This document shows, piece by piece, positions 45,570 to 56,258 of a stretch of 64,000 nt of DNA; position 1 is the stretch's first letter, and each line of letters starts with the position of its first letter. A model generated the notes under the pieces. It searched no databases. It saw nothing but the letters and a program-made list of their open reading frames with translations, and had not been told where the DNA came from. Position numbers and translations under genes: made by a program. The DNA lies in NCBI GenBank assembly GCA_003260355.1, contig MPSQ01000001.1, positions 310,001 to 374,000 of the forward strand, read 5' to 3'. Origin of the DNA: SR1 bacterium human oral taxon HOT-345. GTDB taxonomy: Bacteria > Patescibacteriota > Gracilibacteria > Absconditabacterales > Absconditicoccaceae.

Positions 45570-46682
45570 TTAAAGCATATGTTGAAGCTTTTCCAATTTT
45601 TCCATCAATTCATCATAGGTCTTGACTGGAATAACTTCTTGCTTCCATTCACGAGAGTTGGGAATGCCTTTGATATACTGGAAAAGATACTTTCTAAATT
45701 CAATTACTGAACGATATTCAGCTTCAGAATTGATTTCTTTTTTTAAAGATTCTAAATCTGATTTTTTTGGTTGATTGAACCTATAATCTTTTACTTTTTC
45801 TCCTCGGTAATCAAATCGCAACTCACAGGCAATCATCACTTCCAAATGTGCTTTGATCACTTCAATCTTCTCCTCCAAAGTCGGCTCGTGAGGCGTAAAA
45901 ACCCGAGGGTTCCCAATCGCCCCCTGCCCAACCATCAATGCATCAAAATCTCGCTCTTGACTGATTTTTTCGGCTTGTTGATAATTCGTGATCCCTCCAT
46001 TCGCGATGATAGGGCAAGTAACCTGGCTTTTGACCTGCTGAATAAACGAAAAATCCGCCTCTCAGCTATAAAGTTGCTTGAGCGTCCTCCCATGGATAGT
46101 AATCAGATCACAAAAAGGAGCAATCTGACTAAGAAACTGGAGCTGTTCAGGCTTATCGTCTTCATTCAAACCTGCTCTGGATTTCACCGAAAAGGTCAGC
46201 TTTTTAGTGCTTTTTATGATTTCAGAAAGGGATTTAATGATGGCTAGGGTTTCAGTGCGATGCTTGAGCATATCAGATCATCAGCCACATTTCATCACTG
46301 TATTGCTCGGACATCAGGTATTCAGCTCAATTCCCGAAAAATCATCAGCATATTTTTCCACAAGAATTTTAGCAGTTTCAATGAGCGTTTTTGCGTTTCC
46401 TCAATAGATTTGAGCAATGGGCTTGGTAAGTGTGAAGTGTTTATTATGGATTGTTTTGTCCGCTTCGTTCCCTCGCAATGACGGTCATTGTCAAACATCA
46501 TGAACAGTCATTAGATGCTTCACAACCTTACTCGGATTGATAATGAAACCATCAGCATTCATAAATTCAGTCCAAAGCTGCAATTCATCATCAGGATTTT
46601 TATACCTTTCAAAAATCTGACTGGTGATGAGGCGAGTCGCACAGTCGGTAATTCAATCCATAGGTGCAAAGCAGAGTTTCAC
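45570..46682 (-). CDS. dus: tRNA-dihydrouridine synthase with in-frame repeat insertion
   Basis: Dus reduces uridine in tRNA using FMN. The 370-residue protein has CFAPMDGITD at the N-terminus, IELNTGCPS with the catalytic Cys, SVKSRAGL, ITIHGRTLKQLYSG and GGITNYQQAE...MVGQGAIGNPRVF. Residues about 65-85 (GQGPSLRGNEADKTIHNK) are encoded by a dispersed palindromic repeat inserted in frame. The frame is continuous only with UGA as Gly, including two UGA inside or beside the insert. Start GTG 46680-46682, right after an upstream TAG. Confidence 0.9.
46449..46485 (-). repeat. Dispersed palindromic repeat inside dus
   Basis: On the minus strand it reads CCGTCATTGCGAGGGAACG and ends in AAACAATCC. 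It is the same element type as the intergenic copy at 10091-10130 and keeps the dus reading frame open. The layout recalls Rickettsia palindromic elements inserted in genes. Confidence 0.8.
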
Positions 46683-46763
46683 TATTCCAAGAAGAAAAAT
46701 AAAGCTGACTTAGTCTACGGAAAGACTCAGAAAAAAGCAAGAGAACTTTTGTCATAAAAAGTT

Positions 46764-46791
46764 TTGACAACGTCTTGAAATTTGTTATAAA
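46764..46791 (+). promoter_or_regulatory. Promoter of the 46819 gene
   Basis: TTGACA 46764-46769, 16 bp, TATAAA 46786-46791, 27 bp before the start codon. Confidence 0.7.
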
Positions 46792-46818
46792 CTAGAAAAT
46801 TTATTTTTTTGTTTGTGC

Positions 46819-47202
46819 ATGGAAAATTTTTCGCAGCTTATTGTAGGAATTGCTATCTGAGGAATTTTGGCATATTCTTTGGCAAATCTTGTTTTTCATT
46901 GTAAACTTTCTGCAATCAAGAAGAAGTCTATTTGTCATTCGAGAAGTTCTATTTTGGGAGAAGTGACAGAAAAAGTTGTCCCGCTTTTGCCAGAATTCCC
47001 TTATCATATGAAGGATTTAGTTTTTGTCGGAAAGGGGATTGATTATATCGTATTTGATGGGCTTTCGCGTGGGAAGTTGAGAGAAATTGTTTTTTTGGAA
47101 GTCAAAAGCAACTCCTCTCAGCTCAATAGAAATGAGCAAATGATTAAGGAGTGCTTGGGCGCTTTTTCTGTGAGGTATGAGGTAGTGAGGGTAAACTATT
47201 AG
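46819..47202 (+). CDS. Membrane-anchored Holliday-junction-resolvase-like endonuclease
   Basis: The 127-residue protein has an N-terminal hydrophobic helix (LIVGIAIGGILAYSLANLVF, one Gly from UGA) and a PD-(D/E)xK-like core: IDYIVFDGLSRGKLREIVFLEVKSN, with Asp and E-x-K. It resembles small bacterial proteins annotated as endonucleases related to archaeal Holliday junction resolvases. Function is inferred only. Confidence 0.7.
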
Positions 47203-47222
47203 ATTTAAATCAGATTTTACAT

Positions 47223-47738
47223 CTAGTAGTTTTGAACTTGATCCTCAAGATATGTGAGTTCTACACCTGCATTTTTGAAGGCTTCTTCGCTGAGCTTTGC
47301 ATCGTGGAACTTCCTTTCGCAAACAACTCTTGTGATTCCACAACTTATAATCAGATGAGCACAATGTCTCACGTAGCAAGGAGTCATTTTGGTATAGAGC
47401 GTTGCTCCTTCTAGGCTGATGCCCTGACGAGATGCGTTTGCAATTGCGTTAAGTTCAGCACAGCAATTTCTCATACAGTGTTTTGTGGTTTCATGGGTGT
47501 CTTTCGTTACCTCCCGGATCTGATGTCAGACTTCATCACATTTTTTGCTTCCACGAGGAGCATCTACAAAGCCTGTGGAGATTACTTGTCCATTTTTTAC
47601 AATAATGCAGCCGCTTCTTCCGCGATCACAGGTGCCTTTTTCTCCGACTACGCGGCAAATATCCATAAAATATTCGTCTTCTGCGATGTCTTTTGGATTA
47701 AGGTGACCATGGTCTTTGATACTTCCGTTTTGATACAT
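47223..47738 (-). CDS. dCMP deaminase-like protein
   Basis: The 171-residue protein has the ComEB/dCMP deaminase layout: DRGRSGCIIVKNGQVISTGF, NCCAELNAIANA and TPCYVRHCAHLIISCGI. The first zinc ligand is Cys (CAE) where dCMP deaminases usually have His (HAE). UGA at 47526-47528 encodes Gly in DEVGHQI. The normal reaction gives dUMP for thymidylate synthesis; tmk is also in the window. Confidence 0.82.
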
Positions 47739-47789
47739 TATTGTTTTTTGTGTGATTAAAGATCAGAATTCTGACTTGTTTTTTTGTGG

Positions 47790-49676
47790 TTACATTACGA
47801 GCATACTTATACCTCCCATTCTGTTGGTTCCCATATTGATTGCAGTATATACTGGTCCATTTTGATTGGCTGTGAGCTTTATTTCTACCTTTCCATCTTT
47901 TACAAGGCTGATTGCTACTGGGTCTATGCTAATATTGGTGCTATTGGCTACGAGAACGATAGGCTGTTTCAATACTCCATTGAATTTATCTCAATTAGCT
48001 TTGGTAATTTCTAAGGTGAAGATTCTGGTTTCTCCTTTTTTGATTTCAGAACTATTATCTCCCTTTAGACTGATGTTCCATTCAGAGAAGAACTGTTTTC
48101 CTGTGGCATCAAGTTTACTACTATCTAATGCAATCAGATTTTCTCCTTTTGATGCTGTTTGATTATTAGTATTCGGTATGCTTTCTGGAGAAGGCTGGAT
48201 TGGTTTTATCTCGGGCTGTTTTGCAGGGAGTCAGGCACTATTTGGTATTTTACTCAGCGAGAGGAAGCTTTGGGTAGCTTTTTCTTTATTGTATTTAATG
48301 CTCAGATATTTGAAGGATCCTATACCCTTGAAATGTTCTTTTCGGTAGCCGTCCATAGTGGTAAGCTCGACCTTTTCATTTCCAGCGTGGATCATAAGTC
48401 CGTTTCCGGCATAGATTCCAACGTGTGTGATCTCAACGGCTGCAGGATAGGTATTTTTGAAGAAGAGCAAGTCGCCGATTTCAGCTTGGTTTAGATTGTC
48501 GTATCGGTACCCTCCGTTAGAAAACTGATGAGCTTGATCTCCAGCACTTCTTTCGAGCTCGATTCCAACGTTAGTGAATACATTTTGCGTGAATTTGCTA
48601 CAGTCGGTTGGATTGCCAGGAAGTGTTCCGGTTGCTCCCATTTGGTAGGGACTATCAAGATAGAGTTTTGCAATTTTTAGAATTTGTTCACGATCTGCAA
48701 AATCAACTTTATTTACAGGATTTACTGGAGCTGCATTGTGTTCTGGTTCAGATTTTTCACTTTTTTCATTATTATTGGCTTTATGAGGAAGTTTTGCGTT
48801 GGCAGATTCAAGCAGAGGAATTGGATCAACGGTAGTATTGAACATTTCGGTCCTACAAAGTCCTTGATTGATGATATCCGTTTCATTCATTCCTTTTTTG
48901 AAGTCTGCACAATTCATGAATGCGTAAATTGGTCTTCATTTTTCACCTTTATCAATTTCAAAATGCACGTGATACCCTCCTAAACCTCACATAGTGAGTC
49001 CACTATTCCCTACGGTTCAGATTTTTTGTCCTTTACTAACATTTTCACCTTCTTTAACGGTAATGCTATCCATATGTCCGTAGGTTGCGAAATATCTGAT
49101 GCCTTGATAAACGAATTCGATTTTTACGACATTTCAATATCCGGCTTGTTGCCCAGCAAAGAAAACTTTCCCATCTGCAATAGCGTAGAGAGGTGTCCCT
49201 TTTGATGTTGCGATATCTACACCGTAATGGCTTCCCATATCTGTTTTCCAGCCGCTGTTATAACTTCCTCAAAAAAGTACGGTATAAATATCAGTATAAT
49301 CCGTATTATTCTCATAGTTGGCATAGTTTGCTCCTTTAATGATTGGAAGTTCTTTTTTACAATCAGAGGCTAACGTAGACCATTCCTTTGTTCTACACTC
49401 AAGGGTAGAGACCTCAGTGAGAGGATAAACAAGCTCACGATTATTTGGAGTAGCATTCCCGTTTCCAAATATTAGGGTAGAACAACTGAGCACTACCGCA
49501 AGTGAAAGCTCTCCAATATAGATCCAGTTACGATGCAGAAAATTAGAAGTATTGAAGGCTTTATCAATTCTTTTTCCTTTGTGGTGTTTTTTGAGAATCC
49601 TCGTCCCAAATCTTTTGTGAAGTTTAGCTTGAAATGCTTCTAATCTTTTCCATTGGTTATTCATGAGTCTTGGCAT
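47790..49676 (-). CDS. Bifunctional cell-wall hydrolase: M23 peptidase plus NlpC/P60
   Basis: The 628-residue protein has a basic N-terminus and one membrane anchor (residues 50-70). An M23 domain follows, with GSHYGVDIATSKGTPLYAIADG (zinc His and Asp) and YHVHFEI (HxH). An NlpC/P60 domain has DCSKFTQNVF (Cys), ITHVGIYAG (His) and MIHAGNEK. A C-terminal beta-rich domain (about 130 residues) follows. UGA as Gly joins all parts (for example 49269 and 48231). It would cut peptide cross-links in peptidoglycan outside the membrane. Start ATG 49674 or 49662. Confidence 0.88.
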
Positions 49677-50075
49677 TTTGTATAAAATACAAATCTAATT
49701 TTATACACAGAAATGAAAAATGTCAAATTTTTAATGATATTTTTTTGAAATTGGCAAGTTTGAGCTTTCGACTATCTGTAAAGTAGACTATTTTAGATTT
49801 TTTTAGTTTTTCTGGTAAATTACTTGATGTTTTGTATAAATCTAATTGTGCTGAATTTCTGTGGTCTTGTTGCTTGTCTATGGGCGCTTTTTGTTTATTT
49901 GGATTACTTTTTATCTAAAAAGGAGGCGCTTCATCTCCTTCAACCACTTGACTCACTTTTATGTTGGTTAGTTTTAATAGTGAAGGGATGGAGCTTGTTC
50001 GTGCTGGTTCTTGTTTGGTATTCAGATAATTATCCTTCTTATTTCACTTTCCCTTCCACTTCAAGTGGACTGTGC
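49677..50075 (+). other. Region upstream of hflX with a doubtful membrane ORF
   Basis: A plus frame from TTG/ATG at 49824-49829 encodes hydrophobic segments (LVACLWALFVYLDYF, LVLIVKGWSLFVLVLVWY); under code 25 it would run past the hflX start to about 50200. A TAGACT box at 49784 followed by TTTTAGATTTTTT could be a promoter. The overlap with the hflX promoter and gene argues against a real gene, but I cannot exclude one. Confidence 0.35.
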
Positions 50076-50103
50076 TTGCAATTCTGAGCTGAGTTTGTAT
50101 ACT
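50076..50103 (+). promoter_or_regulatory. Promoter of hflX
   Basis: TTGCAA 50076-50081, 16 bp, TATACT 50098-50103. TCAGATTTTAG follows 16 bp later rather than 2-4 bp later. Confidence 0.65.
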
Positions 50104-50145
50104 TTCCACGAGTAAAAAATCAGATTTTAGATTTTTTTAATTATT

Positions 50146-51306
50146 ATGCAGGTAGAACAGCAGCCAGAACTTCGCGTATTTCTCGCAGATATTGTAGATA
50201 AACAGACTCCGAAAGCACTCCTTGAAGATAGGATGAAAGAGCTTGAAAACCTCGTGAATACCTATGGTGGGGTGGTGGTTTTGCAGAAATATCAGAAAAA
50301 AGATTTCCCAGACCTCAAAACTTATGTCGGGAAAGGGAAACTAGAAGAAATTATCGCAGATATGCTTCGCTTAAACGCAAATTTGCTGATCATTGGAAAT
50401 GCACTTAAGCCCTCACAAATCTATCAAATCAATGAACAACTCCGCCTCGTGAGCGAGGAGCATAATCTCAAAGACAAAATGGTCGCTTGGGACAGGATTG
50501 ATCTGATTTTGAAAATTTTTGAGAAACATGCAGAGGGAGGAGAAGCGAGATTGCAGATTGAGCTTGCGGCGATTAAGCATATGGGACCGAGGATTTATGG
50601 AATGGGAATGGAGCTGAGTAGGCAGGGAGGAAGCTCTGGAAGCGGAGGCGGAGCAACCAGAGGAATCGGAGAAACCAATACTGAAAGGATGAAAAGGCAC
50701 TTGAAAGAGAAAGTAGGGAAAATAGAAAAAAAGCTGATTGAATACGAACAGATGAGAAAGCTCCATCGTGATGCTCGTAAAAAGAAGGGGATGCCTACGG
50801 TTGGGATCGTTTGATATACCAATGCTGGAAAGTCTTCTCTCCTCAATGCTATGACCAAAAAAGGCGTTTTAGCGGAAAATAAGCTCTTTGCAACGCTTGG
50901 AACGAATGTCGGGAAATGCTATTTGATTACCAATCCTGAAACCTGACTTGGAAAGGAGATTTTGCTCAATGATACGATCGGTTTCATCCGTGATCTCCCT
51001 CCAAAGCTGATTAAGTCCTTTTCTTCTACACTGGAGGACAGTATTGAGTCAGATTTGTTGCTTCATGTGATTGATGCGAGCGATCCTTTTGTAGAGGAGA
51101 GGATTGAGGTTGTGCACCAGGTTTTGTCTGATATTGGAGCGAATCAGGATAAGATTTTGGTGTTTAATAAGATTGATTTGATCAATGAAGAAAAAAAAGC
51201 TGAATTAGCTCAGAGATTCGCTGATTTTCCAGTGGTTTTTGTTTCGGTCAAAGAGGCGGTTGGCTTTGAGCAGTTGAGAGGAAGGTTAGTAGAGAAACTG
51301 AAGTAA
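50146..51306 (+). CDS. hflX: Ribosome-splitting GTPase HflX
   Basis: HflX dissociates stalled ribosomes under stress. The 386-residue protein has the N-terminal domain ([11 protein letters not shown], signature ERIDLIL-like WDRIDLIL), the glycine-rich [19 protein letters not shown] segment, G1 [12 protein letters not shown] (the Gly before Tyr is UGA 50813-50815), G3 [10 protein letters not shown] and G4 NKIDL. Another UGA is at 50945-50947. Confidence 0.93.
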
Positions 51307-51390
51307 GCTTTAGTTTTGAAAGTTGGTTCCATCTTGATTTTTGAATCTTGACTTTTGTCTGTTTTGTTTTCCCCCTTTTTGTATTTCCAC

Positions 51391-51419
51391 TTGAAAAGGA
51401 GGCTTGTTTTTGATATACT
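51391..51419 (+). promoter_or_regulatory. Promoter of 51460-53470 operon
   Basis: TTGAAA 51391-51396, 17 bp, TATACT 51414-51419. Confidence 0.6.
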
Positions 51420-51459
51420 GTGGAAGTGAGTTTTTTTAGCTGTTGGGAAAAATTAGAAT

Positions 51460-51750
51460 ATGTGGCGTAGAAAGTTCGTTCATAGCTTACATAAATTCAA
51501 GTCTCGGTTGCGGGTTCAGATGGAGAAACTTGATGCTATTCCTTATGTAATCAGATTGCCTCTCGGAGTGTTTTTTTTGATCATTGGGATCATTTTCTTT
51601 TATATCCCGTTTATTAACGGTCTCATCTTTATGCTTGTAGGAGCGAGAATGCTCGGTAAAAGGCATATGAATAGAGTTTTTCGCTGGGTTTCTTCTCAGA
51701 AATCTTATTCTTCTTCTCGTGAAGCACTTTTCAATCTTTTGAAAAAATAA
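51460..51750 (+). CDS. Small membrane protein
   Basis: A 96-residue protein with a basic N-terminus and two adjacent membrane helices (LPLGVFFLIIGIIFFYIPF and GLIFMLVGARMLG) forming a hairpin, as in PGPGW-type small membrane proteins. No UGA codons. It heads a plus-strand cluster with hrcA. Confidence 0.65.
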   Translation: MWRRKFVHSLHKFKSRLRVQMEKLDAIPYVIRLPLGVFFLIIGIIFFYIPFINGLIFMLVGARMLGKRHMNRVFRWVSSQKSYSSSREALFNLLKK

Positions 51751-51780
51751 CAGCTTTTGTTCTATCTTTACTAAATCACT

Positions 51781-52449
51781 ATGTCTGAAAATACTAAACT
51801 ATTGGCTCTTCTGGATACCGTGATTGACTGTTATCTTGATAAAGGTGAGCCTGTCGGCTCTAAGTTTTTAAATTCTCTTGAGGCTGTAGATTATGCACCT
51901 TCTACCCTGAGGAAGTATTTAAATGCTTTGGAGAAGCAAGGGATGGTTTATCAGCCTTATAATTCTTCTGGAAGAATCCCGACATTGCAGTGACTCTCTG
52001 CTTATTTGGATTCAAGATTGTCTGAGCGTCCAGATGATTTCGATTTGCCGCTTAATGATGCGAGGAAAGGCCTTAAAACCTTGGTGGAAGCTTTGGGGGA
52101 AGTCTCAGATGGGGTAGTAGTTGGTTTTATTAGGAATGATGAATATTATTACTTAGGAATTAATAATTTGCTTCGTGATGATATGATTGATGAGTATTCG
52201 GCTACGAGAACGATTGTTCGTTTTATTGAGGAGAAAAAGGTTGTTGCTTTTATTGACAAGAAAATACTGAAAAATCAGGAAGTTTATTATACGTTTGTGA
52301 ATGATACAGATACTCTGATTTCTTGTGTTTATGTAAAGGTTAATTTGGAAGGGTATGATGCGGTGCTTTCTATTGTAGGGCCTCTGAGGGTGAATTATAA
52401 GAAAAATATTTCCATTCTCAAAAAAGTTTTAGAATCCTTAGCAAATTAG
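51781..52449 (+). CDS. hrcA: Heat-inducible transcription repressor HrcA, short form
   Basis: HrcA binds CIRCE to repress chaperone genes. The winged-helix N-terminus is clear: YLDKGEPVGSKFLNS, STLRKYLNALEKQGMV and NSSGRIPTLQG (Gly from UGA 51991-51993). The C-terminal region matches the end of HrcA (IVGPLRVNYKKNISILKKVLE). The protein is 222 residues, about two thirds of the usual length, missing much of the central inserted domain. A CIRCE-like site is found at the half-length ClpB gene. Confidence 0.87.
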
Positions 52450-52450
52450 G

Positions 52451-52939
52451 ATGAACAAGGAAAAAAGTCAGAATTTTGAAGCTGTATCCGCCTCGTCACT
52501 TGGAGAAAGACAGGAAAAACAGAAAGAACTCCAAGTTCGTATCAAAGAAATGCAGGAAAATTACTCTGCTGTGAAGGAAAAAATGCACAAAGAAGCTCGT
52601 GATTTGCAGGCTGATATTTTGTTGACTGACCTTGATAAGAGGATTGATCTCTTGGATGTGAAAAATAAGGTTGTTTTTGACTCAGAAGTGGAAAAAATTG
52701 AAGCGGAATTGGCAGTCTTTGATGAGGCTCATCGTTCCTTTTCTAACTTAAAAGGGAAAATTACCGCTCAGCATACCCAAGTTTATCAGCAGATGCAGAA
52801 CCAATTCCCAAGCAGCTCAAATCAGGCAAACGAGGGTAGAGCAAAGAGCTATGAAGCGATTGCAGAGATTAAACCTCAGGACGGGGAGAATAAAGTTGCG
52901 AATTTTTTTGCTGGGATTGTGGAGAAACTGGTAAGTTAA
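52451..52939 (+). CDS. Coiled-coil hypothetical protein
   Basis: The 162-residue protein starts 1 bp after the hrcA stop. Residues 15-110 form a long charged coiled coil (ERQEKQKELQVRIKEMQ), followed by a Gln/Ser-rich linker and an amphipathic C-terminus (VANFFAGIVEKLVS). By position one would expect GrpE, but no GrpE signature is visible. No UGA. Confidence 0.6.
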   Translation: MNKEKSQNFEAVSASSLGERQEKQKELQVRIKEMQENYSAVKEKMHKEARDLQADILLTDLDKRIDLLDVKNKVVFDSEVEKIEAELAVFDEAHRSFSNLKGKITAQHTQVYQQMQNQFPSSSNQANEGRAKSYEAIAEIKPQDGENKVANFFAGIVEKLVS

Positions 52940-52942
52940 AAA

Positions 52943-53470
52943 ATGATTTATTTATATTTAGTAGTGAGTATGATTTCGATTGTGCAGAGTGCAGGAGGTA
53001 TTGTTTATTATCTTTGAACTGATGGAGAGCCTAAATATCTTTTGATAAAAAGGCATGCTCTTTCTGGAAAGATTGAATGGGTCGCTCCCAAAGGGAAAAT
53101 TCAAAAGGGAGAAAAAATAGAAGATGCAGCATTAAGAGAAGTTTCTGAAGAGTGCGGTATTCCTTTGAAATATTTGAAGTTGAGGCAAAAGGTTTGAATG
53201 ACTTCGCTTAGAAGTTCTGAAACGAAAAAAGGGCATTTGGATAAGGATGTTACTTATTTTTTGATGAAATATGAATGAGATCCAAGTCAGATTCAGGTTA
53301 CAGATGGAGAGGGGTATATCGGCATCTACAAATGGGCGGATATTCAGCAAGTGCTTGGACTTTTGTATTATGAAGATATTAGGGAACTTATTAGGAAAAG
53401 TTATTTAATGATTAAAGAAGAAAGGAAAAATCGCTCAATTCAGCAGGACTTTCTCAAAAAATTAGGATAA
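52943..53470 (+). CDS. Nudix hydrolase
   Basis: The 175-residue protein has a complete Nudix box: GKIQKGEKIEDAALREVSEE followed by CGI. It also has SAGGIVYYLGTDGEPKYLLIKR before it. Nudix enzymes hydrolyse nucleoside diphosphate derivatives such as oxidised dNTPs; the substrate is not evident. UGA as Gly occurs at three sites. ATG 52943 or 52970. Confidence 0.85.
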
Positions 53471-53535
53471 TCTGTGTGTTATTGTTTGCTTGTTTATGCT
53501 TATTCAAAATATAAAAAATCTTGGGCGATTTGGGC

Positions 53536-53563
53536 TTGCATTTCAGAGACAAAACCATAGGCT
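53536..53563 (+). promoter_or_regulatory. Promoter of eno
   Basis: TTGCAT 53536-53541, 16 bp, TAGGCT 53558-53563, four bases, TCTGATTTT at 53568. Confidence 0.75.
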
Positions 53564-53596
53564 GAAATCTGATTTTATTTTTTTTTATAAATACGA

Positions 53597-54853
53597 ATGG
53601 CATATACTATTCAAAAAGTGCGAGCAAGAGAAGTGCTTGATTCTAGAGGAAATCCTACCGTTGAAGTAGAATTGACCCTCGCAAATGGCGTAATGCATAG
53701 AGCTTTAGTTCCTTCTGGAGCTTCTACAGGAGTGCATGAAGCTTTGGAGCTCAGAGATGGAGACAAGAGTAGATACCTTGGGAAAGGGACTTTGAAAGCG
53801 GTAGAAAATGTGAATACAACAATTGCAAAAGCAGTTGAAAATCAGACTTTTGATTGTTTTAGAGCTTTAGATAAAGCCTTAATTGAGCTTGATGGCACTC
53901 CAAACAAATCCAAGCTTGGAGCGAATGCAATCCTCGGAGTCAGTATGGCATTCGTAGGAGCCTGTGCAAAAGCGGAAGAAAAATGGATCTACGAATATCT
54001 CGGAGAAGGAAAAGGAACTACACTTCCTTACCCAATGATGAATATTCTCAATGGAGGTTCTCATGCGGATAATAATGTTGATATTCAGGAGTTTATGATT
54101 ATTCCAAATGGAATGCCTAATTTCCACGAAGGACTCAGATGTGGAGCTGAAGTTTTCCACAACTTAAAAGCGATTTTGAAGGCAAAAGGGCTTGCGACTT
54201 CTGTAGGAGATGAGGGAGGATTCGCTCCAAATCTCGGTTCTAACGAGGAGGCGCTCCAAGTGATTGTTGAAGCAATTGAAAAAGCTGGATATACCGGAAA
54301 GGTTTCATTGGCATTGGATGTAGCTTCTAGCGAGTTTTACAAAGATGGAATGTATGATCTTGCAGGAGAGGGAAAAAAGCTGACTGCTGATGAACTTGTT
54401 GCTTTGTATCAGGATTGGTGTGAGAAATATCCGATCATCTCTATTGAAGATGGAATGGCTGAAGATGATTTTGAGGGATGGAAAAAGCTGACTGATGCTT
54501 TGGGAGAGAAGATTATGCTGGTAGGAGATGATCTTTTCGTAACCAATATCGCTAGACTTCAGATGGGAATTGATAAAGGAATTGCAAACTCAATCTTGAT
54601 CAAACTTAACCAAATCGGATCAGTATCAGAAACCCTTGATGCTATCACTATGGCTCACGAAAACGGTATGAGATCAATTTCTTCTCACAGATCAGGAGAA
54701 ACCGAAGATACCTTTATTGCTGATCTTGCTGTTGCGATGAATACCGGATTTATTAAGACCGGATCTGCTTCTAGAACTGATAGAATCGCGAAATATAACC
54801 AACTTTTGAGAATTGAAGAAAGACTTGGAGCGAGTGCGAAATATGGAAAATAA
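53597..54853 (+). CDS. eno: Enolase
   Basis: Enolase converts 2-phosphoglycerate to phosphoenolpyruvate. The 418-residue protein has ARE(V)[47 protein letters not shown] (metal Glu/Asp), [21 protein letters not shown] and [11 protein letters not shown]. Metal ligands and catalytic Glu and Lys are present. None of its 42 glycine codons is UGA. It indicates at least the lower part of glycolysis in this organism. Confidence 0.96.
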   Translation: MAYTIQKVRAREVLDSRGNPTVEVELTLANGVMHRALVPSGASTGVHEALELRDGDKSRYLGKGTLKAVENVNTTIAKAVENQTFDCFRALDKALIELDGTPNKSKLGANAILGVSMAFVGACAKAEEKWIYEYLGEGKGTTLPYPMMNILNGGSHADNNVDIQEFMIIPNGMPNFHEGLRCGAEVFHNLKAILKAKGLATSVGDEGGFAPNLGSNEEALQVIVEAIEKAGYTGKVSLALDVASSEFYKDGMYDLAGEGKKLTADELVALYQDWCEKYPIISIEDGMAEDDFEGWKKLTDALGEKIMLVGDDLFVTNIARLQMGIDKGIANSILIKLNQIGSVSETLDAITMAHENGMRSISSHRSGETEDTFIADLAVAMNTGFIKTGSASRTDRIAKYNQLLRIEERLGASAKYGK

Positions 54854-54913
54854 CTTGACTTGCTGTTGTGAATATGAGAGAAAAATTCTTAGCTATGCAA
54901 AGTTAAAGCAATT

Positions 54914-54940
54914 GAAAAAAACTGACCTATAAGTAGAGTC
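54914..54940. terminator. Bidirectional terminator between eno and slipin gene
   Basis: AAAAACTGAC / GTCAGTTTTT (54917-54937) with flanking A and T runs. Confidence 0.8.
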
Positions 54941-54967
54941 AGTTTTTCTTTTTTAGTGGAGCTTTTT

Positions 54968-55732
54968 TTAGTGCTTTTTACCTAATGTTTCTCCAAGACC
55001 TTTGATTGCATCTAAGATTTCAATAGGAACCATCCAGATTGTCGTATTGGACTGGTCTGAGCTAATGTCATTTATGGATTGTAAAGTCCTGAGGTGAAGG
55101 GCTCATGGTGCTTCGGCGAGCATTGTTGCTGCTTTCTTGAGATTCTCCGCACTTGCGAGTTCTCCTTCGGAGGTAATAATTTTTGCTCTTTTTTCTCTTT
55201 CTGCTTCTGCTTGTTTTCCGATGGTTCTTTTGAGGTCGTCAGGGATATTGATATCCTTGAGCTCTACAGAGAGGACATCAACCCCCCAAGCATCAGATTT
55301 TTCATCAACGATTTCTTTTATCTTACTAGCGGCTTCTTCTCTCTTTGCAAGCAGTTCATCCAGCTCAAATTGTCCTACGATATTTCTCATTGTCGTAAGG
55401 GCAAACTGTGTCATAGCATAATCGAGGTTTCTTACGTTGAGAACGGCTCTTTCTACTTGATCATCTTTGATTCTATAGTAGATCACCGCGTTTACAGTAC
55501 AAGAGATATTGTCCTTTGTCATTGCCTCTTGTGATGGTACATCGACAGCTTTTTCTCTGATATCAACATTGATCGTCCTTTCTACCATTGGGATGATGAA
55601 GTTGATTCCTGCACCGAGTGTTCTGGTAAATTTTCCGAAAGTGAGTACCACTCTTCTTTCATACTGGTCTACTATCCTTACTGTCATTACGACAATGAAG
55701 ATGATGATTCACAAAATAATTCGTACTTCCAT
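54968..55732 (-). CDS. Slipin (SPFH/stomatin family)
   Basis: The 254-residue protein has an N-terminal membrane segment (IILGIIIFIVVM, Gly from UGA), then the SPFH core: VDQYERRVVLTFGKFTRTLGAGINFIIP, REKAVDVPSQEAMTKDN, VNAVIYYRI and the coiled region KQAEAEREKRAKIITSEGE. It organises membrane microdomains; a NfeD partner is not next to it. It is in one operon with gatC. Confidence 0.9.
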
Positions 55733-55761
55733 GGGTATATAATAAAAAAAATAAAAACTGA

Positions 55762-56040
55762 TTATTCAGAGAGAGAGGTTTTGACTGCGATAAAATCTCC
55801 TTTTTGATGTTTACTATTGGAAAGGAGAGCTTTAGGATTTTCAAAATCTTCCTCCTGGGTAAAACAGTGCATTAGTGACTCTTCTCAGGTTTCTTTTGCT
55901 TTTGATGTGTCGATGGAGCTCAGCTGTCCTAGAAATTCAACAATATTGTCGAGACCTTTTTGGAAACTTTCTTTTTCTTGCGGAGTAAGGTTAAGTTTGG
56001 AAAGCTTTGCTAGATGCTCAATCTCTTTTTCAGTAAGCAT
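55762..56040 (-). CDS. gatC: Asp/Glu-tRNA amidotransferase subunit C
   Basis: GatC holds the GatCAB complex that converts Glu-tRNA(Gln) to Gln-tRNA(Gln). The 92-residue protein starts MLTEKEIEHLAKLSKLNLT and has LDNIVEFLGQLSSIDT, both typical. UGA as Gly near residue 52. The gatA and gatB genes are not in the window. It is 29 bp upstream of the slipin gene. Confidence 0.85.
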
Positions 56041-56068
56041 TCTTGGAAACTTTTTAGAAGATAAATTT

Positions 56069-56097
56069 TTTATAGCTGTAGTGCTTCAAGTATGCAA
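56069..56097 (-). promoter_or_regulatory. Promoter of gatC-slipin operon
   Basis: On the minus strand: TTGCAT 56097-56092, 17 bp, TATAAA 56074-56069. Confidence 0.65.
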
Positions 56098-56258
56098 GAA
56101 GAGCATTCCTCACATAGGCTACAATTTCCCTTATATCTTAATACAGAGAAAAGTCAAGCAAAACACGAAGAAGGGAGTCAAATTTTTTCGCTTTTGTATT
56201 TTTTTTGAGTATATTTGAGAGGTATATTTAAATTATTTTTTTATTCTTAGAATAGATT

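Noticed and set aside
46515-46757. 80-codon plus ORF
   Set aside because: Antisense to the start of dus, which has clear homology.
52451-52939. GrpE after hrcA
   Set aside because: Position suggests it but the sequence is a plain coiled coil without the GrpE signature.
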